From Dermanyssus gallinae (taxonomy: Eukaryota; Arthropoda; Arachnida; Mesostigmata; Dermanyssidae), in NCBI GenBank assembly GCA_003439945.1, contig QVRM01002020.1, forward strand, positions 1 through 64,000: DNA of 64,000 bases, written 5' to 3'. The notes under the pieces are model-generated. The model was not told the DNA's origin and did no database searches. It saw nothing but the letters and a program-made list of their open reading frames with translations. Positions 12,217 to 23,966 of this stretch are shown piece by piece; position 1 is the stretch's first letter, and each line of letters starts with the position of its first letter. A program made the position numbers and the translations under genes.

Positions 12217-13069
12217 AGAGGCTACGTGCTCTTAGCGCACGTTTGCTGCCCTTATCTCGAGTTAAGCGGCAGAGCCATATCTGAAGCACAGCACAGTAAT
12301 GGTGACCCATCGTATCGTGTCTGTTGGCCGCCTCGGCCATATTCGAGGTCGGGATCGACGACAGCGGCGGCGTTCTCTGGCGCGCGGTGCACGCCCGCTT
12401 CTTGCCGGAGTTCTAGCAGCTTCTTCATGCTCACTGCTTGTTTTGGGTGCCCTTTTGCTGTCTGTCTCGCTGCGTCTGCGTGTAGCTGCACGCGCTCTCT
12501 GTATCTCTGGTTACCGAGCCCCGATGTATCTACAACCCGATCTACTACGCGCACGTATCATGCACAACTCGCTTTTTTTCAACGCAAGGCAATGCAAAAC
12601 ATGAATGCTGCGCATTACGGCCGTCTTGTCTTGATGCGGAGGCAAGACTATCTAACTGGCTGTGCCGAGCGGGCTGAGCCACGAGTTGTTGCTGCAGTCG
12701 TCGTCGTCGTCATCATCGCCCATGCCGCTAAACGAGCCATGCTCGTAGCAACTGCAGCTGAAGCAGGCACGTTTGCAATGTATGAATACAACCAACGAGG
12801 AGGACCCACCACCACCACCACGACGTCGGCGGCGGCTCCGGCTGCGGCGGCGACGACGACGACAACGCCATTGCTTGCCTGGTGTCTCCGTGCCTCCGGC
12901 TCGCCTCTGCTGCGAGGGGAGGGCGCTGGCGGCAATGGGAGAGGGCCGCGTGCACGGCGGCGCTAAAGGCGGCTGTGGTATCATAGCCGACAGACGGAGG
13001 ACCGACCGCGTGTTGCTCCCACCCGAGGCTCGTGTTCGTGCGTTGGCCGTTGGCGGTGCGGTTGGTGCG

Positions 13070-13220
13070 AGTTGATTCGTGCGTTTCTGCCGGTTGATTC
13101 GTGCGTTTCTGCCGGTTGATTCGTGCGTTTCTAACGATTGATTCGTGCGCCTCTAACGGTTGATTCGTGCGCCTCTAACGGTTGATTCGTGCGTTTCTAA
13201 CGGTTGATTCGTGCTTTCGG
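13070..13220 (+). repeat. 22-bp tandem repeat, six full copies plus a partial
   Basis: Units start at 13070, 13092, 13114, 13136, 13158 and 13180, each exactly 22 bp, with a partial seventh from 13202. The constant core is GTTGATTCGTGCG, and the second half alternates between TTTCTGCC, TTTCTAAC and CCTCTAAC. The copies differ by only a few substitutions, so the array is recent. It has no spacers and is not a CRISPR. It lies about 0.9 kb upstream of the signal-peptide exon. Confidence 0.95.
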
Positions 13221-14064
13221 TCGGTCGATCGGTTGGTTGGTCGACCGGTGGGTCATTCGTTTGGTCCTCTGTCAGCCAGCCGGCGTGCCTGCGTGCCTGC
13301 CTGTTTGTCGAATACTGCCGGTGCTTCGGCGTCTGCACGTGACACTGTGTCGTGTCGTGACCGATGGTATGAGTGGGTGCACGTTCTGCGTGGTGACGAG
13401 CCTTACTGCTCGTATTAACCGCTAGAGTTTTGTTCGTTTGTTCGTAGAACCTCTTGGCGCTCATCGCGTGACATCGCGGCGTGCTTCGTGCCAACGTGGA
13501 GTGTATTACTACTACTACTACGTCCTGTGAATTGGCAATCTCTTTCAAGAATTGACAACTGTTGTCACAGCGGCCGCTGTTGTTGTTGTTGCTGCTGCTA
13601 CCACCACCACCGTCAACCCGGACGGTTAATGGATTGCTGAAGGATTGATTGTTGATTGATGGTGGTGCGGAGACGTGTGCGTGTCATGTTGACAGTCTGT
13701 CTGCAATCCGCCATTCGTCGGTCTGTATGTCTCTCGTTGTGCTGTTACGCCGCTATCTACTAACGCCTGGCGGGCGGGCGTCCGTCGCGTGGGCCCATGT
13801 GTAGGGGGTGTGTGTGGGTCTGCATGTATCGTTTGAGTACGTGCATAAGTGAGTGCCAGTGAGTGGGTGCTCGAGTTCGAGTGTGTACACCACATACTCA
13901 GCGTCGACGTGGTGTGCGCCGGCCGTGCCCCGTGCCGTGCCCCGTGCACAATCGACTTTGTCGCCGTACGTTGCCGCCGCCGCCGCCGTCGTCGTGCAGT
14001 GGAAACAATCGTGCACACACAGTAGAAGAACGGCTGCCAGTGCGTAGCCAGACCAATTACGGAA

Positions 14065-14185
14065 ATGCGGCTGTTATCGTCTGTTGGATTTGTATGCGTG
14101 ATGCTGGCCTTGGCTTGCGGCGTAACCGCCGTAACGCAAGCCTCCGCCACCGCGGCCACCGACGAAAGGATTCGAGTGCCAATCG
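14065..14185 (+). CDS. First coding exon of a secreted or membrane protein (signal peptide)
   Basis: The ATG at 14065 opens a frame of 40 codons plus one base. It begins MRLLSSVGFVCVMLALACG, a textbook signal peptide: one Arg, then a hydrophobic core of about 16 residues, then small residues giving likely cleavage around Ala-Cys-Gly or Val-Thr-Ala. Polar sequence follows (TDERIRVPI). The frame runs into CG|GTAAGT, a consensus 5' splice donor at 14186, leaving phase 1; without splicing it stops four codons later. The ATG has AAA immediately upstream, a purine at -3. The downstream exons are not securely identified, so the family is unknown. This is the strongest host-gene signal in the window, but it rests on one short exon and needs transcript support. 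Confidence 0.5.
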
Positions 14186-14301
14186 GTAAGTTTTGCTAGC
14201 CGAGATGATGACAAAAAGAGGCGCGATCGGCGCCAACAGGCCAACAAGAAGGAATCGACGGCTGCGCTTCGGCAGTGAACGGACTATGTGGGCGCGTAAT
14301 G

Positions 14302-14341
14302 ATGTTGTCGTCGTTGTTGTTGTTGTTGTTGTTGTTGTTGG

Positions 14342-14426
<85 letters not shown>

Positions 14427-14446
14427 ATTATTATTATTATTGTTGA
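14302..14446 (+). repeat. (GTT)n array, near-perfect, about 145 bp
   Basis: Begins with GTTGTCGTC, continues as almost pure GTT with one GGTGTT interruption, and ends in a short TTA run (14427-14440). If the 14065 exon is real, this lies in its first intron, 117 bp after the donor. It yields artificial poly-Val, poly-Leu and poly-Asn frames. Confidence 0.97.
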
Positions 14447-16339
14447 TGCTGTTGGTGCTTTGTTGCTGCGCGCAGAAGCAAGCCGATCGTCTCGACGGGT
14501 CTACCAGCGGGATAATGCGGCGGGCCATTTGGATACGCCACACTTTGTGACGGGAACAGCACATACCGGCCGTGTGCCAGATGGTGTCAGTGCTAGTGCA
14601 GGTGCATTCTGGCGCGGATAGCTTTCGGGAAGTTAGCGTACAACAGCCCGCTAATAATAATGATGATGACGGTGATGATGATGACGAACGTGGGCTTACT
14701 GCGTGTTTAGCAACAGGCGTCTCTATATATATAACACTGTAGTTTCAAGGGGGTAACAGTCTTGAATAACGAGTACAATTAGCCGTCCCCTCTAAAAACT
14801 CTCAATTCTGTCGCGGCTGCCGCACCGTAGACGTTGCCGGTGGGGGTATTAGCCAGGCGCCGGGGGTGATTGGGGGCTAGTGGAGGCGGTGGATGTTTGG
14901 GAGAAGCATCGAGGCGGAAGCAGGAAAGGAGCTACGGGATTAAGTAGGTGGCTAGGAACTAAAGAGAATCGATCAACGAGCAAAGGCTCCAGAGGTTTAA
15001 GCTCATTGTGATTCATCACATAACGAGTGAGCGGTTCATTCACATTAAGGGAACTCTCGCTCTCTTTTTCTCGTTTTGCATTTGCACGCCGTCCGCAGAA
15101 GTCTGCATTATAGGAGTTTCCTTCTTCTTTCCAAACATAACATTCTGTTGCCTACTCTACTATTTGCAGTGAAAGTCAAACGCATGACGTTCTCCTTTTT
15201 CTTGGGAAAATTCCCTTGAGAAATGGTGATGCTCGTTTTATTTTGACTTCTCGTCTATGTGGTTGAGCATGTATTTAACTATGCGTATTGGCAGCATGGC
15301 CTTGAGGCTGCACAGTGGCTAGGTATGGTTGCCATTGATCCATATTGTTGACAATTTTTGTTGAGAAATACACATCGAACTTAGAAGATAAACCCTACCG
15401 CTGAGAGTCGGTGGCCATGCTACCACAAGGACTATTGAAGAGACCCTATATATCTTAGCATATCCGGCCCTCGGTGCACTGTAGAGATGCCTCATGGTAT
15501 TTCCAGGCGAATAGACGAGGGTAGTATAGAACGAAGAAAAAGTAGGGTTGTTAATGTCTTGTCTTCTTTATTTCTCTCAATTTAAATGTATATATGTGTG
15601 CACGTTGCTTGTTTGTATATAAGTATATAATATATACAACGTGGTAACGCCACGGCGGTGCTTGGAACCTTGTTTAGGTGGTCGACACTAGGCCTGGACC
15701 TAGAGCTGGTGTAGTTTGTCGTCACGTTCGATGGGGGACAATCGTTTACACCCCGTTATGAGCTGAATAAAATTATGGCTTACACATATGTTTGTACAAA
15801 ATGTATATAATATGTATAAGCAGGGGCATATCATTCTGGAATGAGTGTACACATTTTTCTGATGTGTTTCTTCCACTGTTACACATAGGCTTTATATATA
15901 TATATATATATAGGGTTTTTAACATCTTTTCTATGTATACTTATGCGTGCCTGTGCATGTAACCCATCCCGAAGTCTAATCTCTCGTTTACTCAAGATTG
16001 CTTCTCACACTGTACTGTTTAGCTTTACCTCAGGCAATAATCTGCCCAATCATATTGTCGCAACATAGGTTTACATACCAACAATATGGTTTCAATCGTC
16101 GTGGAAATGGGAGCGACGATATTCTCTATCTCTAGGCTTTGTCTGACCAAAAAGTGATATTGCTATATATAAAGCCTATTCGTCCACAGCGGTGCGGACT
16201 TCTAACGAATCTATATATCTGTGATGCTGCTGCTGCTGCTGCAGGGCGTCCTCCCACCACATAGCTAGCAACAATCATACTAGTTGACTAAGCCGATAAG
16301 TAGCAGATACTCAGCAGGAACCAGGATTTGCTGCGGTCG

Positions 16340-16740
16340 CACTTATAGAATATAGGAGTAATAATGACCCATAGTCCAGCAGCCAGAGAATCAGGGTCAT
16401 ACCGGTCATATCAGGCAGATAAACAAGGACAGAAGTATATAGACAGGGTAGATAGGGCAAACGTACGCTGGCCACGGCCCCTTATGGCTCATATGGACCC
16501 TCATAGACCTCATAGACCCTCCAGGTAATCAGGAAGCGTCAATCAGCTTACCGTATATAAAGAAGGTACGCCTGTCAGAAATATGCCACTGTTATATAGG
16601 ACTAGTGTTTAGACGCAGTTAGTTGATCGGGCCAGCTCGAACTCCAGACGTCGCCCCCACAACAGCGGTTAGAGGACATGAGCATATATAAGGATAACCC
16701 TGACGCTGTCCGTTATAGTCGATAGAATAAAGCTCTACAT
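16340..16740 (+). promoter_or_regulatory. LTR-like TATA box and poly(A) signal cluster
   Basis: A TATA-like CATATATAAGG at 16683-16693 is followed about 40 bp later by AATAAA (16726-16731) and then CTCTACA. A second TATATAA sits near 16554. A closely spaced TATA box and polyadenylation signal is the U3-R arrangement of short LTRs. I could not find a matching second LTR, a primer-binding site or a clear target duplication, so a solo LTR is only one possibility; an isolated promoter is another. Confidence 0.25.
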
Positions 16741-18778
16741 AGAAAATATGTTTTTAACATATGTATATTGTTTGCTATCTTGCCAACCGTGAGCTCTCGT
16801 CTATGTGACCGTTGTTCTGAATTACCGTGCTTCATATACGAGAAGAAGAAGATACAAGCACCTCGCCTTACTTGGTTAGTTACCGTCTCTTTGACGGTTA
16901 ACCCTGCCGTCTTGTTGCTGCGATGACGAAAGGAAGTGGTGTTCGTATAACTGAGCTCGTTTAATTAGGAGACGTTAGGTTTTGCCACGCAGATTGAATG
17001 CGGCAACTATTGGTTGCCCGCGCAAATAAAGGGATTTCAAATAAAGGTACTCAACAACGGCGGCAGCTACGGCCTTCACTAGAGAAGTGAAATATATATA
17101 TATATATATATACATATTACAACCGGTATCTATTAGTTGGCTGTGGAGGCAAATAGTTGATGATGTCTATTTATAGCGTTGATAGTGGTAATTGTGCAGG
17201 TCGACTCATATTATTATCTCTCGTTTGCTTACGTACTGTCTGCACTCATTGATCAAATTTGAGCCCTCAGAAAACGTCAAATAGAATCCGAGTAGAGCAT
17301 ACTTAAAAATGCATTATGTGCTGCTTCACTGGAATATAGGGTACCTATGGGCTTAGCGCACAAATAACTACCATTGCTGTTTCGTTGTCGCTGTTGCCGT
17401 TATTGTTGGTGTTGCTGCTGATGTTTTGTTGTTCTTGTCGTTGTTATTGCCGTCACGCCTGTTCACGCTGTTTTTGTTGCGGTTGTATAGAACAATAAGT
17501 TACGCTCCCGGGAATGACGTGGCGCTGAGTCCGAATCTGCTTAGTTCGGGCAGACGCGTTGCAATGGCTTTTTGTAGTAGAAAAAGTCTCATACGGTCCC
17601 CCTCATCGGTTTGAAGTGTTCCTAGATGACGTTTTTTTTTGGGGGGGGGGCTTTGCACTCGTTCCATTCAAGCACTGCCGAGGTAAGCGCGTTTTTTGGG
17701 AATGCACACCGGGAGTTTTAGGAACGACGCCAGCGTCTCCAAAACTGGCTTCTGTTTGGGGTTGCCTGCCTGTCAGCCAGATAGCCAGGCGTTGCCGCTG
17801 CATTTGGCCACCAGCAGTAGCAGCAGAAGCCGGGCGAGGCAGCGGGACTTTCATGTTGCCACAATAGGCTTTCCTGCCGGTTGGGCCTAGATGGTGATTC
17901 CTGCACCCCCCCCCCCCCCGTGCTGTGTCGATCAAGTGAAAGAGAGGAAACGGTACAAAGATCATATAAGACATTAAGATAACGGAACTGGAGCAATCCT
18001 AAGGGAGATAGAGACAGAGAGAGAGAGAGATAAAAGACAGGACGGAAAACGGGGGAGAACGGGGGTGGGTGGATGGGTGCATGGGAGATGGTACGTAGGA
18101 GATCTGGAAAACTTGTAGATGCTGCTGTTTCTCCTGGCGCCGCATTTCTTGGAAATGCGGCTGTTTGCAAATTGAGCCCAACAGTCCTCAACACCAACGA
18201 GACCTAAGTAGCACTTGAACAAACGAACGCACGCCCATCCCACCCACCTGCATGAGCATGACTACTGTTTGGCTACAGTTTCAGTCCCTCACCCACTACT
18301 TGTACTTCTACTACTCTATGCTAAAGCTAACGCTCGCAAGGATGCTAGGCACCTATCTACCTTACTGTTTTTCGCACTTGGCTCTACTCTCCGCAACTCC
18401 TTCGATGACTGATGGTGACTGAGGTGTTGTGGGACTGCGGGACGTTGAGCTGACGTTGAGGTGGTAACCGTGAACCATAATAAGCCGTAGCCGTGCTTGC
18501 CGCATTTCTTGGATGCACAAAGCCAAGCTGGTCTCTAGCCCACCTCTTGGCGTTTGCTTCGCACTCTGGCATCTTCCGTCCTGCCTATTGCGAGCCTAAT
18601 TAACTGCAAAAGCAGGCCGTTCGGTCTTTTCTTCTATCACTTCTTCTTCTTCGTCTTCATCCTGTTCTCCTCCTTCCTGGTGGATGTTTTTGTTCCGCTA
18701 CGCGAGTCATTAGCGTAGTCCTCAGTATTCTCTAGCACAGCGACCTTTTTTGTAAAGACCAAAATTCACTGTTTTAAC

Positions 18779-18879
<101 letters not shown>

Positions 18880-20381
18880 CACCGCGAGAGCGCTAGAGTG
18901 TTTTATTCACACCAGTGACATGCGTAGAAAGCCTTACAAATACAACCTCTATTGCAAGCGCCCTGCGCGTAAGCGAATAGCCAAACTCTGGTCCTAAACA
19001 ACAAAAAACGGGTCTTTTCACACACGGATATCTCCTTTGCTATCTTAAAAGCTGTTTCGGAAATGGAGCACACATTGTGCCGACGGCTCATCGTGAGGCC
19101 ACCTTTCCTCTTCTCAAATCTTATCGCCTATTTCTAGATTTTTTAGCGCCTTTGTCAACAGACTCATACCGCCTTCACGCCTCGCAGGCAAAGTCCAACT
19201 ACCAATGGCTCCTCAATTCATATCGTCCTGCTTGACCTTCGCCAAAGACGACGACAACCACCCCGACCGTTGACTTGAGCTCCTTTGATGTGCAAAATAC
19301 ATTTTGTCCTGGCGGAGTACTTCTACCCCCAAAAAAATAATCTATGAAGAAGGAAATGCCTATAAAGAAAGCAGTCGATGCCATTGGCAGCAGGCGAACG
19401 AAGGTAGGCTATTGGCTGTTGAATTGCATGCACCTTCCAGTCCACCGACGTCATTCGCCGTCTTTAACGGTCAGCGAGGCTGACATGATGCCAGTGTGCG
19501 TGAGCAAACGAACGATCGGCGTCGTTATAGTAGCAGTGCATCTCTCTATATATGTAGACTACGCTCTATCCTCAATCCGGCGCGGCATCCTTTCTCGATC
19601 TGATCTGGACTGGTTTTCGTCTACCGACTCCCTACCCTCCAAGCCCTATTTTTCTGCACCGGTGTCTTCTGTCTCTCTCAGATGTCCTTATGTTGGTCCT
19701 CTGCTCTCTTACCTCTGGTGCCCCCTGCTATTCTTTCTATAGTCTCTTATTCCTCTCTTACGCTCTTATCTGCCTAGTTCTCTCAATTCCTCTTCCGTGT
19801 AAGGACCTGGTGTGTCGCCTATGCGGTAGCTTTATGCCCTTGTCACGAGACGTGCGGACGGGCGCATTTGCGTTCGAACAACTCTGCGAGCCGGCCGGGA
19901 GACTAGCCGGTCGGTCAAACCTAATAGAGTTCACCCATCGGGACAGAAGAAAAACACGTTGAAGAAAAACGGCGACAACGACGGGTAGAAAGGAGTCCAA
20001 ACCAAGGATCTCATTTTGCCCTTCTTTGCTGACACGAGACGAAGACTTACTACAGGAGAGCCCAACAGACTTTGGATACTGTGCGTGCGTGCGTCTGTGC
20101 GAGAGACAAAGACGACGCGGCGGTGGGCGTCGGCCGCTGTAGACGTACAGGGCCGAAAAACAGCCACTGGCTAGATGGTAAACGAAGATGTAGCAGAACG
20201 AGGAAGCGACGTGCCAGAATATGAGAAGCAGAAAAGGAGCAGAAACGAAAGGAGTTGAATGAAAACGAAAAAATGTCTGGCAAAGTCGAACGCTGGCTGC
20301 CTGCGTTTTTTAGACGTGGGCTAGAGGAAAACATGGCGTTACGAAAAACCCTTTTCCGGATTGTAGCAAATCCATCACTAG

Positions 20382-20573
20382 TCACGACTCACTGCCGGAC
20401 TACCGCAACTGCTCCTCCCACCGGTGTTGTCGTCTCCACGACCGCCCCGCCGGAGGTCGCCGCCGATCATCATTTTTCGACACGGAACGCGCGCGGCATA
20501 ACGATAATCACGCAAGTTAGCACGCGTAGCGGGTACATTTTGCCTTTGATAGACGTCCGCTGCGCTAATCGGT
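20382..20573 (+). CDS. Candidate internal exon, Thr/Pro-rich (weak)
   Basis: A frame follows the AG at 20380-20381 and runs to CG|GTGATT at 20574, both in phase 1, so it would join the signal-peptide exon (also phase 1) without a shift. The encoded stretch is Thr/Pro-rich (TTATAPPTGVVVSTTAPPE) and then more mixed (GITIITQVSTRSGYILPL), as expected for a mucin-like extracellular linker. The acceptor has a poor pyrimidine tract and phase agreement has a one-in-nine chance, so this is a hypothesis only. Confidence 0.15.
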
Positions 20574-21092
20574 GATTGAATTCGTGCCATTCTGTGCCTG
20601 TGTCGGTGGAGGGCATTGCCGCGAGCCTTTGGCGCGCGCGTTGATTGAGCCTCGTTAAACTCGCTACTGCGCCGCCTGCTGTGGCAGACAATAGTCAAAT
20701 ATAGTATATACTCGTATACTTCATGTACACCCGTAGATGCTGTGTCACATCCGGAGAGTCGATAAGATGGCGAGAAGAAACGATGGTTAGAGATGTGTTG
20801 GGAGGGGCGGCGGCCACTTTGTACAATTCTGCTGGCGATGTGCGAAGGTTGGTGGTGGGGAGGGCGTGCTTGAGTCTGGCTTGGCCTCTAAGCCCCCACT
20901 CAGAGCGGTTTTTCCTTATTCCTTCTGCTGAGGGGGGTGACCGTCGTGCAGTCTCCTTGCGGTGCACAATGATGGGTGGCGGCGTTTGTGTTGTTGTTGT
21001 TGTTGCTGTTGCTGCATTTTCCTGCTGCTACCTAGACAGGCCAACCATGGAAATGAACTATTACTACTACTATTACTATTACTATGACTAAG

Positions 21093-21282
21093 CCGAGGAC
21101 GAAAACGTCTACGAATACAAAAGCCGCCACTACTGTTACGCCTTCCACGTTTAGTACGACAGCTAAGTCGACTCGAACAATGCTGCTTGCTCTGCTTCAC
21201 AAGTGCAAGCCTTGGCAGTGGGACCAGCCCGCAGAAACCACAACAGAGAGAAAAAACGTACAGCAAACAACAGAAGAACGAG
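21093..21282 (+). CDS. Candidate internal exon, Thr-rich (weak)
   Basis: The frame after the AG at 21091-21092 encodes a Thr/Lys-rich stretch and then a mixed segment with CKPWQWDQPAETTTERK, ending at a good donor GAG|GTAAGG at 21283. The start is phase 0 and the end phase 1. Another frame on the opposite strand is also open, so coding status is uncertain. Confidence 0.15.
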
Positions 21283-22193
21283 GTAAGGGAAAGTCTGACA
21301 AGGACGACGAAAAGAAAGGGGAAAGCAACGCGAGACGAGACGAGGTGGAGGCGAGACGAAAACGCAAAGGCAAAACTTTGTCGTCCAATATGCTCGAACG
21401 GAGACTCCGGCTACGAGGCAACAAACGACCCACTTCACGAGTGGCCTTCTGTCAACGCCTTTGCTTTTCTTCGTCTTTCTGCGCCATCATCGTCGTCGTC
21501 GTCACGGCTCTCGTCGTTTTCGATGCGAGATGCGAGACTTTGGACGCGCGTTACTGCACAGTTTACGAAAGAGACACACCAACACAGAGGGCAGGGCAAG
21601 CGATACTTACTGACTTGCGCACTCGCTATACTCGCACTCGTGAAAAGGTTAGTGTGTGTGTGTGTGTGCGTATAGAGAGCAAAACTGCATAGCAACGATA
21701 GCTAGACGCCCAGGCGGTAGATGGAGGTCTCTACCGAAGCAAGAGACAAGCGTGTCTATTCGCACAATGTCGATTTTGTCAAAGTCTTCGTCGCTGTTGC
21801 TACTATTTCGCTGTCGTTGCTGCTATTTTGTTGTTGTAGTTGTTGTTGCTGTGGTCCTTTCTGCTACTGGGAGATAAAATTGTTGTTGTTGTTGTTCGGT
21901 TAGTAGCTGACTAGTACGCTGGCTGGTTGTTCACATGCATAACCCCACCCACCCCCACCTCGTCCCACCTTCAACGACCCGAAAATGGCTAAGCCATAGT
22001 AGCGCGCAAACAGGGTTATGTCAGGACAATCGGCGGCGGCGCCCGTGCGACTGATGCTACCACCACTAGCATATCTACTGAAGTTGCTGTGTCGCCAGTA
22101 CTAGTTCTACTCTGACGACTAGTATTACTTTTTTGTCACTGCGTATAGCAGTTATACTACCGGTGAGTACACAAGTGAGTGGTGGGCGGCGTG

Positions 22194-22228
22194 CACACAT
22201 GTGCATGTGTATGTCATGCACATGTGTG
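22194..22228. repeat. Perfect 14-bp inverted repeat, 7-bp loop
   Basis: The arms CACACATGTGCATG (22194-22207) and CATGCACATGTGTG (22215-22228) are exact reverse complements around TGTATGT. It lies 24 bp before a second, longer hairpin. Confidence 0.9.
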
Positions 22229-22252
22229 ATGTGTGATGTAGGAACACGGACA

Positions 22253-22294
22253 CTGCTGTCATGTGTTACCAACGAAGGTAACACATGACAGCAG
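22253..22294. repeat. Perfect 18-bp inverted repeat, 6-bp loop
   Basis: The arms CTGCTGTCATGTGTTACC (22253-22270) and GGTAACACATGACAGCAG (22277-22294) pair exactly around AACGAA. Three more pairs form outside after a single A/C mismatch. The sequence is not simple repeat, so the structure is unlikely to be chance. A small hairpin RNA, a recent inverted duplication or a foldback end are all possible. Confidence 0.9.
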
Positions 22295-22568
22295 CGTCAA
22301 GCGAGCGTCAATTGAGATCGATATATTTGCCGTTGTTATTATTTGTGCTTCGTAGTCGTCGTCGTCATCAAGATTGTCTCAGACATCCCTGGGCGTGAGT
22401 GAGTGGCTTCTATCAATTGCTTTATTACGGCTGGCCGTAGCCCAAGGCTGGGTGGCTTGAGATTAGAAGGAGCATCTCTGCCCTGCTTCGCTTCACCTCG
22501 GATGACGACATTTGACGCAGACAAAACTGCTCTGGCGCACCTTGCCGTTGTTGCTGTGGTTGTCGTTG

Positions 22569-22799
22569 CTATTGTCTGACACAGAACAACAGCGACCGCT
22601 CTCGTTTCTGCTTTTTGTACAAGTAGAAAGTGTAGCGAATGGACCCGACTACGCTGAAGCTGATAAAGACGATGAAACACATGATACTGACGACCATCAT
22701 GTGTGTCTTATCCTCGGGCTCAGTCGTTGTCGTCGTCGTGGTGATAGAGTTGGTGATGGGAGATGCTTTCCTCTCCCCACATGTATCATGGAGCAGCAA
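22569..22799 (-). CDS. Candidate 3' exon: membrane anchor with short basic tail (weak)
   Basis: The minus-strand frame encodes a Thr-rich stem, then EPEDKTH, then a hydrophobic segment of about 21 residues (MMVVSIMCFIVFISFSVVGSI), then a basic stop-transfer YKKQKRER and a stop codon nine residues after that, with VRQ as the last three. This is the layout of the last exon of a type I membrane protein. Unlike other hydrophobic frames nearby it is not made of GTC or GTT triplets. No ATG begins it and the splice acceptor is not clear, so it is unproven. Confidence 0.25.
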   Translation of the reverse strand: MLLHDTCGERKASPITNSITTTTTTTEPEDKTHMMVVSIMCFIVFISFSVVGSIRYTFYLYKKQKRERSLLFCVRQ

Positions 22800-23867
22800 T
22801 CGTTCGTCGTGACGTGCGGGTGGGTTGGTGGTATCGTTCGTGTCTGCTCATATTGTGTATGGTATAACGTATCCCGTTCAGCCGACGTTGATTGTTGTCA
22901 CTCTAATCATGCGTGCCTCGTTTAGGCCCTCGACCCTTTGGCTTGGTGGGCCCAAAACCACCCCCAAGCTCCCGGCCACTACTGCTACTATTGCAATTGC
23001 TACAACCTTTTCCATCCGGACTACTAGCTTTCTGTTGCTCCGCCACTACTCCTACTGCTGCTTGAACTCTTTGAACTCGACTACGATCTATATATATATA
23101 TATATATATATTATAAGCTTCACACCACCATGACTGACTACCGCATCGTAGTGTTGGCAGTGCCGCGGTTTTTCCTGGCTGGCTATAATATTGCAAATGC
23201 TACTGCGACTTGTCCTACTTTTGTGACTACGGTGACTTACTCTTGACAGTGGTCTCGTATTTTTGTCTCGATGCCGCCCGTTCATACCTTGATGTTGTTA
23301 TTATTATTATTACATCTTTGGGGTGCATTTGTGCATGCTTGTCCTTGGCCCGTTCAGCCACATCTGCCCAGGGCCTAGATAGAGCCTGAGCTCCAGGACG
23401 ACCGGATAACTGACTGAGTGACAGACTCAGTGAGTATTCGTGCGGTCGCGATCCCAGTGGCGGTCCTGCCAACGGACCCTTTTCTACGTTACCTCCCTAG
23501 GTCTCCATATCTGTCGACAGTGACTGTCGTCGTTTGTGGGGCCATGATACTGAATAGATGCAAACCATCAGCGGCAAGGAATGTGGCACCGTGGTCAATG
23601 CGTTCGGATAAAATTATTTCTCTGCAGCTTCGTGCAACTGCGTTTTCACTTCACTTACACACACACACACACATACTCAAGGACACATGTCTATCCTCTG
23701 CCGCTGGCAGACCTTCCGAGGTGGTCGTCACCCTGTGATAATGGTGCCGTGGGACTACGTCTAGCGATAGAGCGAGTCGGTGGCACTTCATCAGCAGTGC
23801 CTCTCATCCGAATGGGAAAATGGAGGAAGCTGTAACAACGGCAATGGTAGTGCACAAAGTATAGAAG

Positions 23868-23929
23868 ATATATATATATATTTTATATATATATATATAT
23901 ATATAGAAATCTTCTCAATCTCTCTATTG

Positions 23930-23966
<37 letters not shown>
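23868..23966. repeat. TA / CT / TA compound microsatellite
   Basis: Two TA runs separated by a CT-rich stretch (about 23910-23940), followed by a GA-rich tract. Confidence 0.95.

Larger units (their letters stand above)
11101..14064. other. GC/CpG-rich region upstream of the signal-peptide exon
   Basis: Composition changes here: GC and CpG are visibly higher than in 0-11 kb and triplet tracts (CAA, GTT, GTC, GGC) are frequent. All six frames carry long open stretches because of these repeats, including one of 290 codons at 12094-12966, but they are low-complexity and overlapping, so I do not call them genes. The region most likely contains the promoter and 5' untranslated part of the gene whose first coding exon starts at 14065. 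No TATA box or defined start site could be pointed to. Confidence 0.4.

Noticed and set aside
12094..12966. 290-codon open frame with poly-Asn
   Set aside because: It is generated by CAA and GAC/GGC triplet repeats in GC-rich DNA. The opposite strand and other frames are equally open, with no domain and no splice logic.
13070..13220. CRISPR-like repeat array
   Set aside because: The 22-bp units are contiguous with no spacers, and the sequence is eukaryotic.
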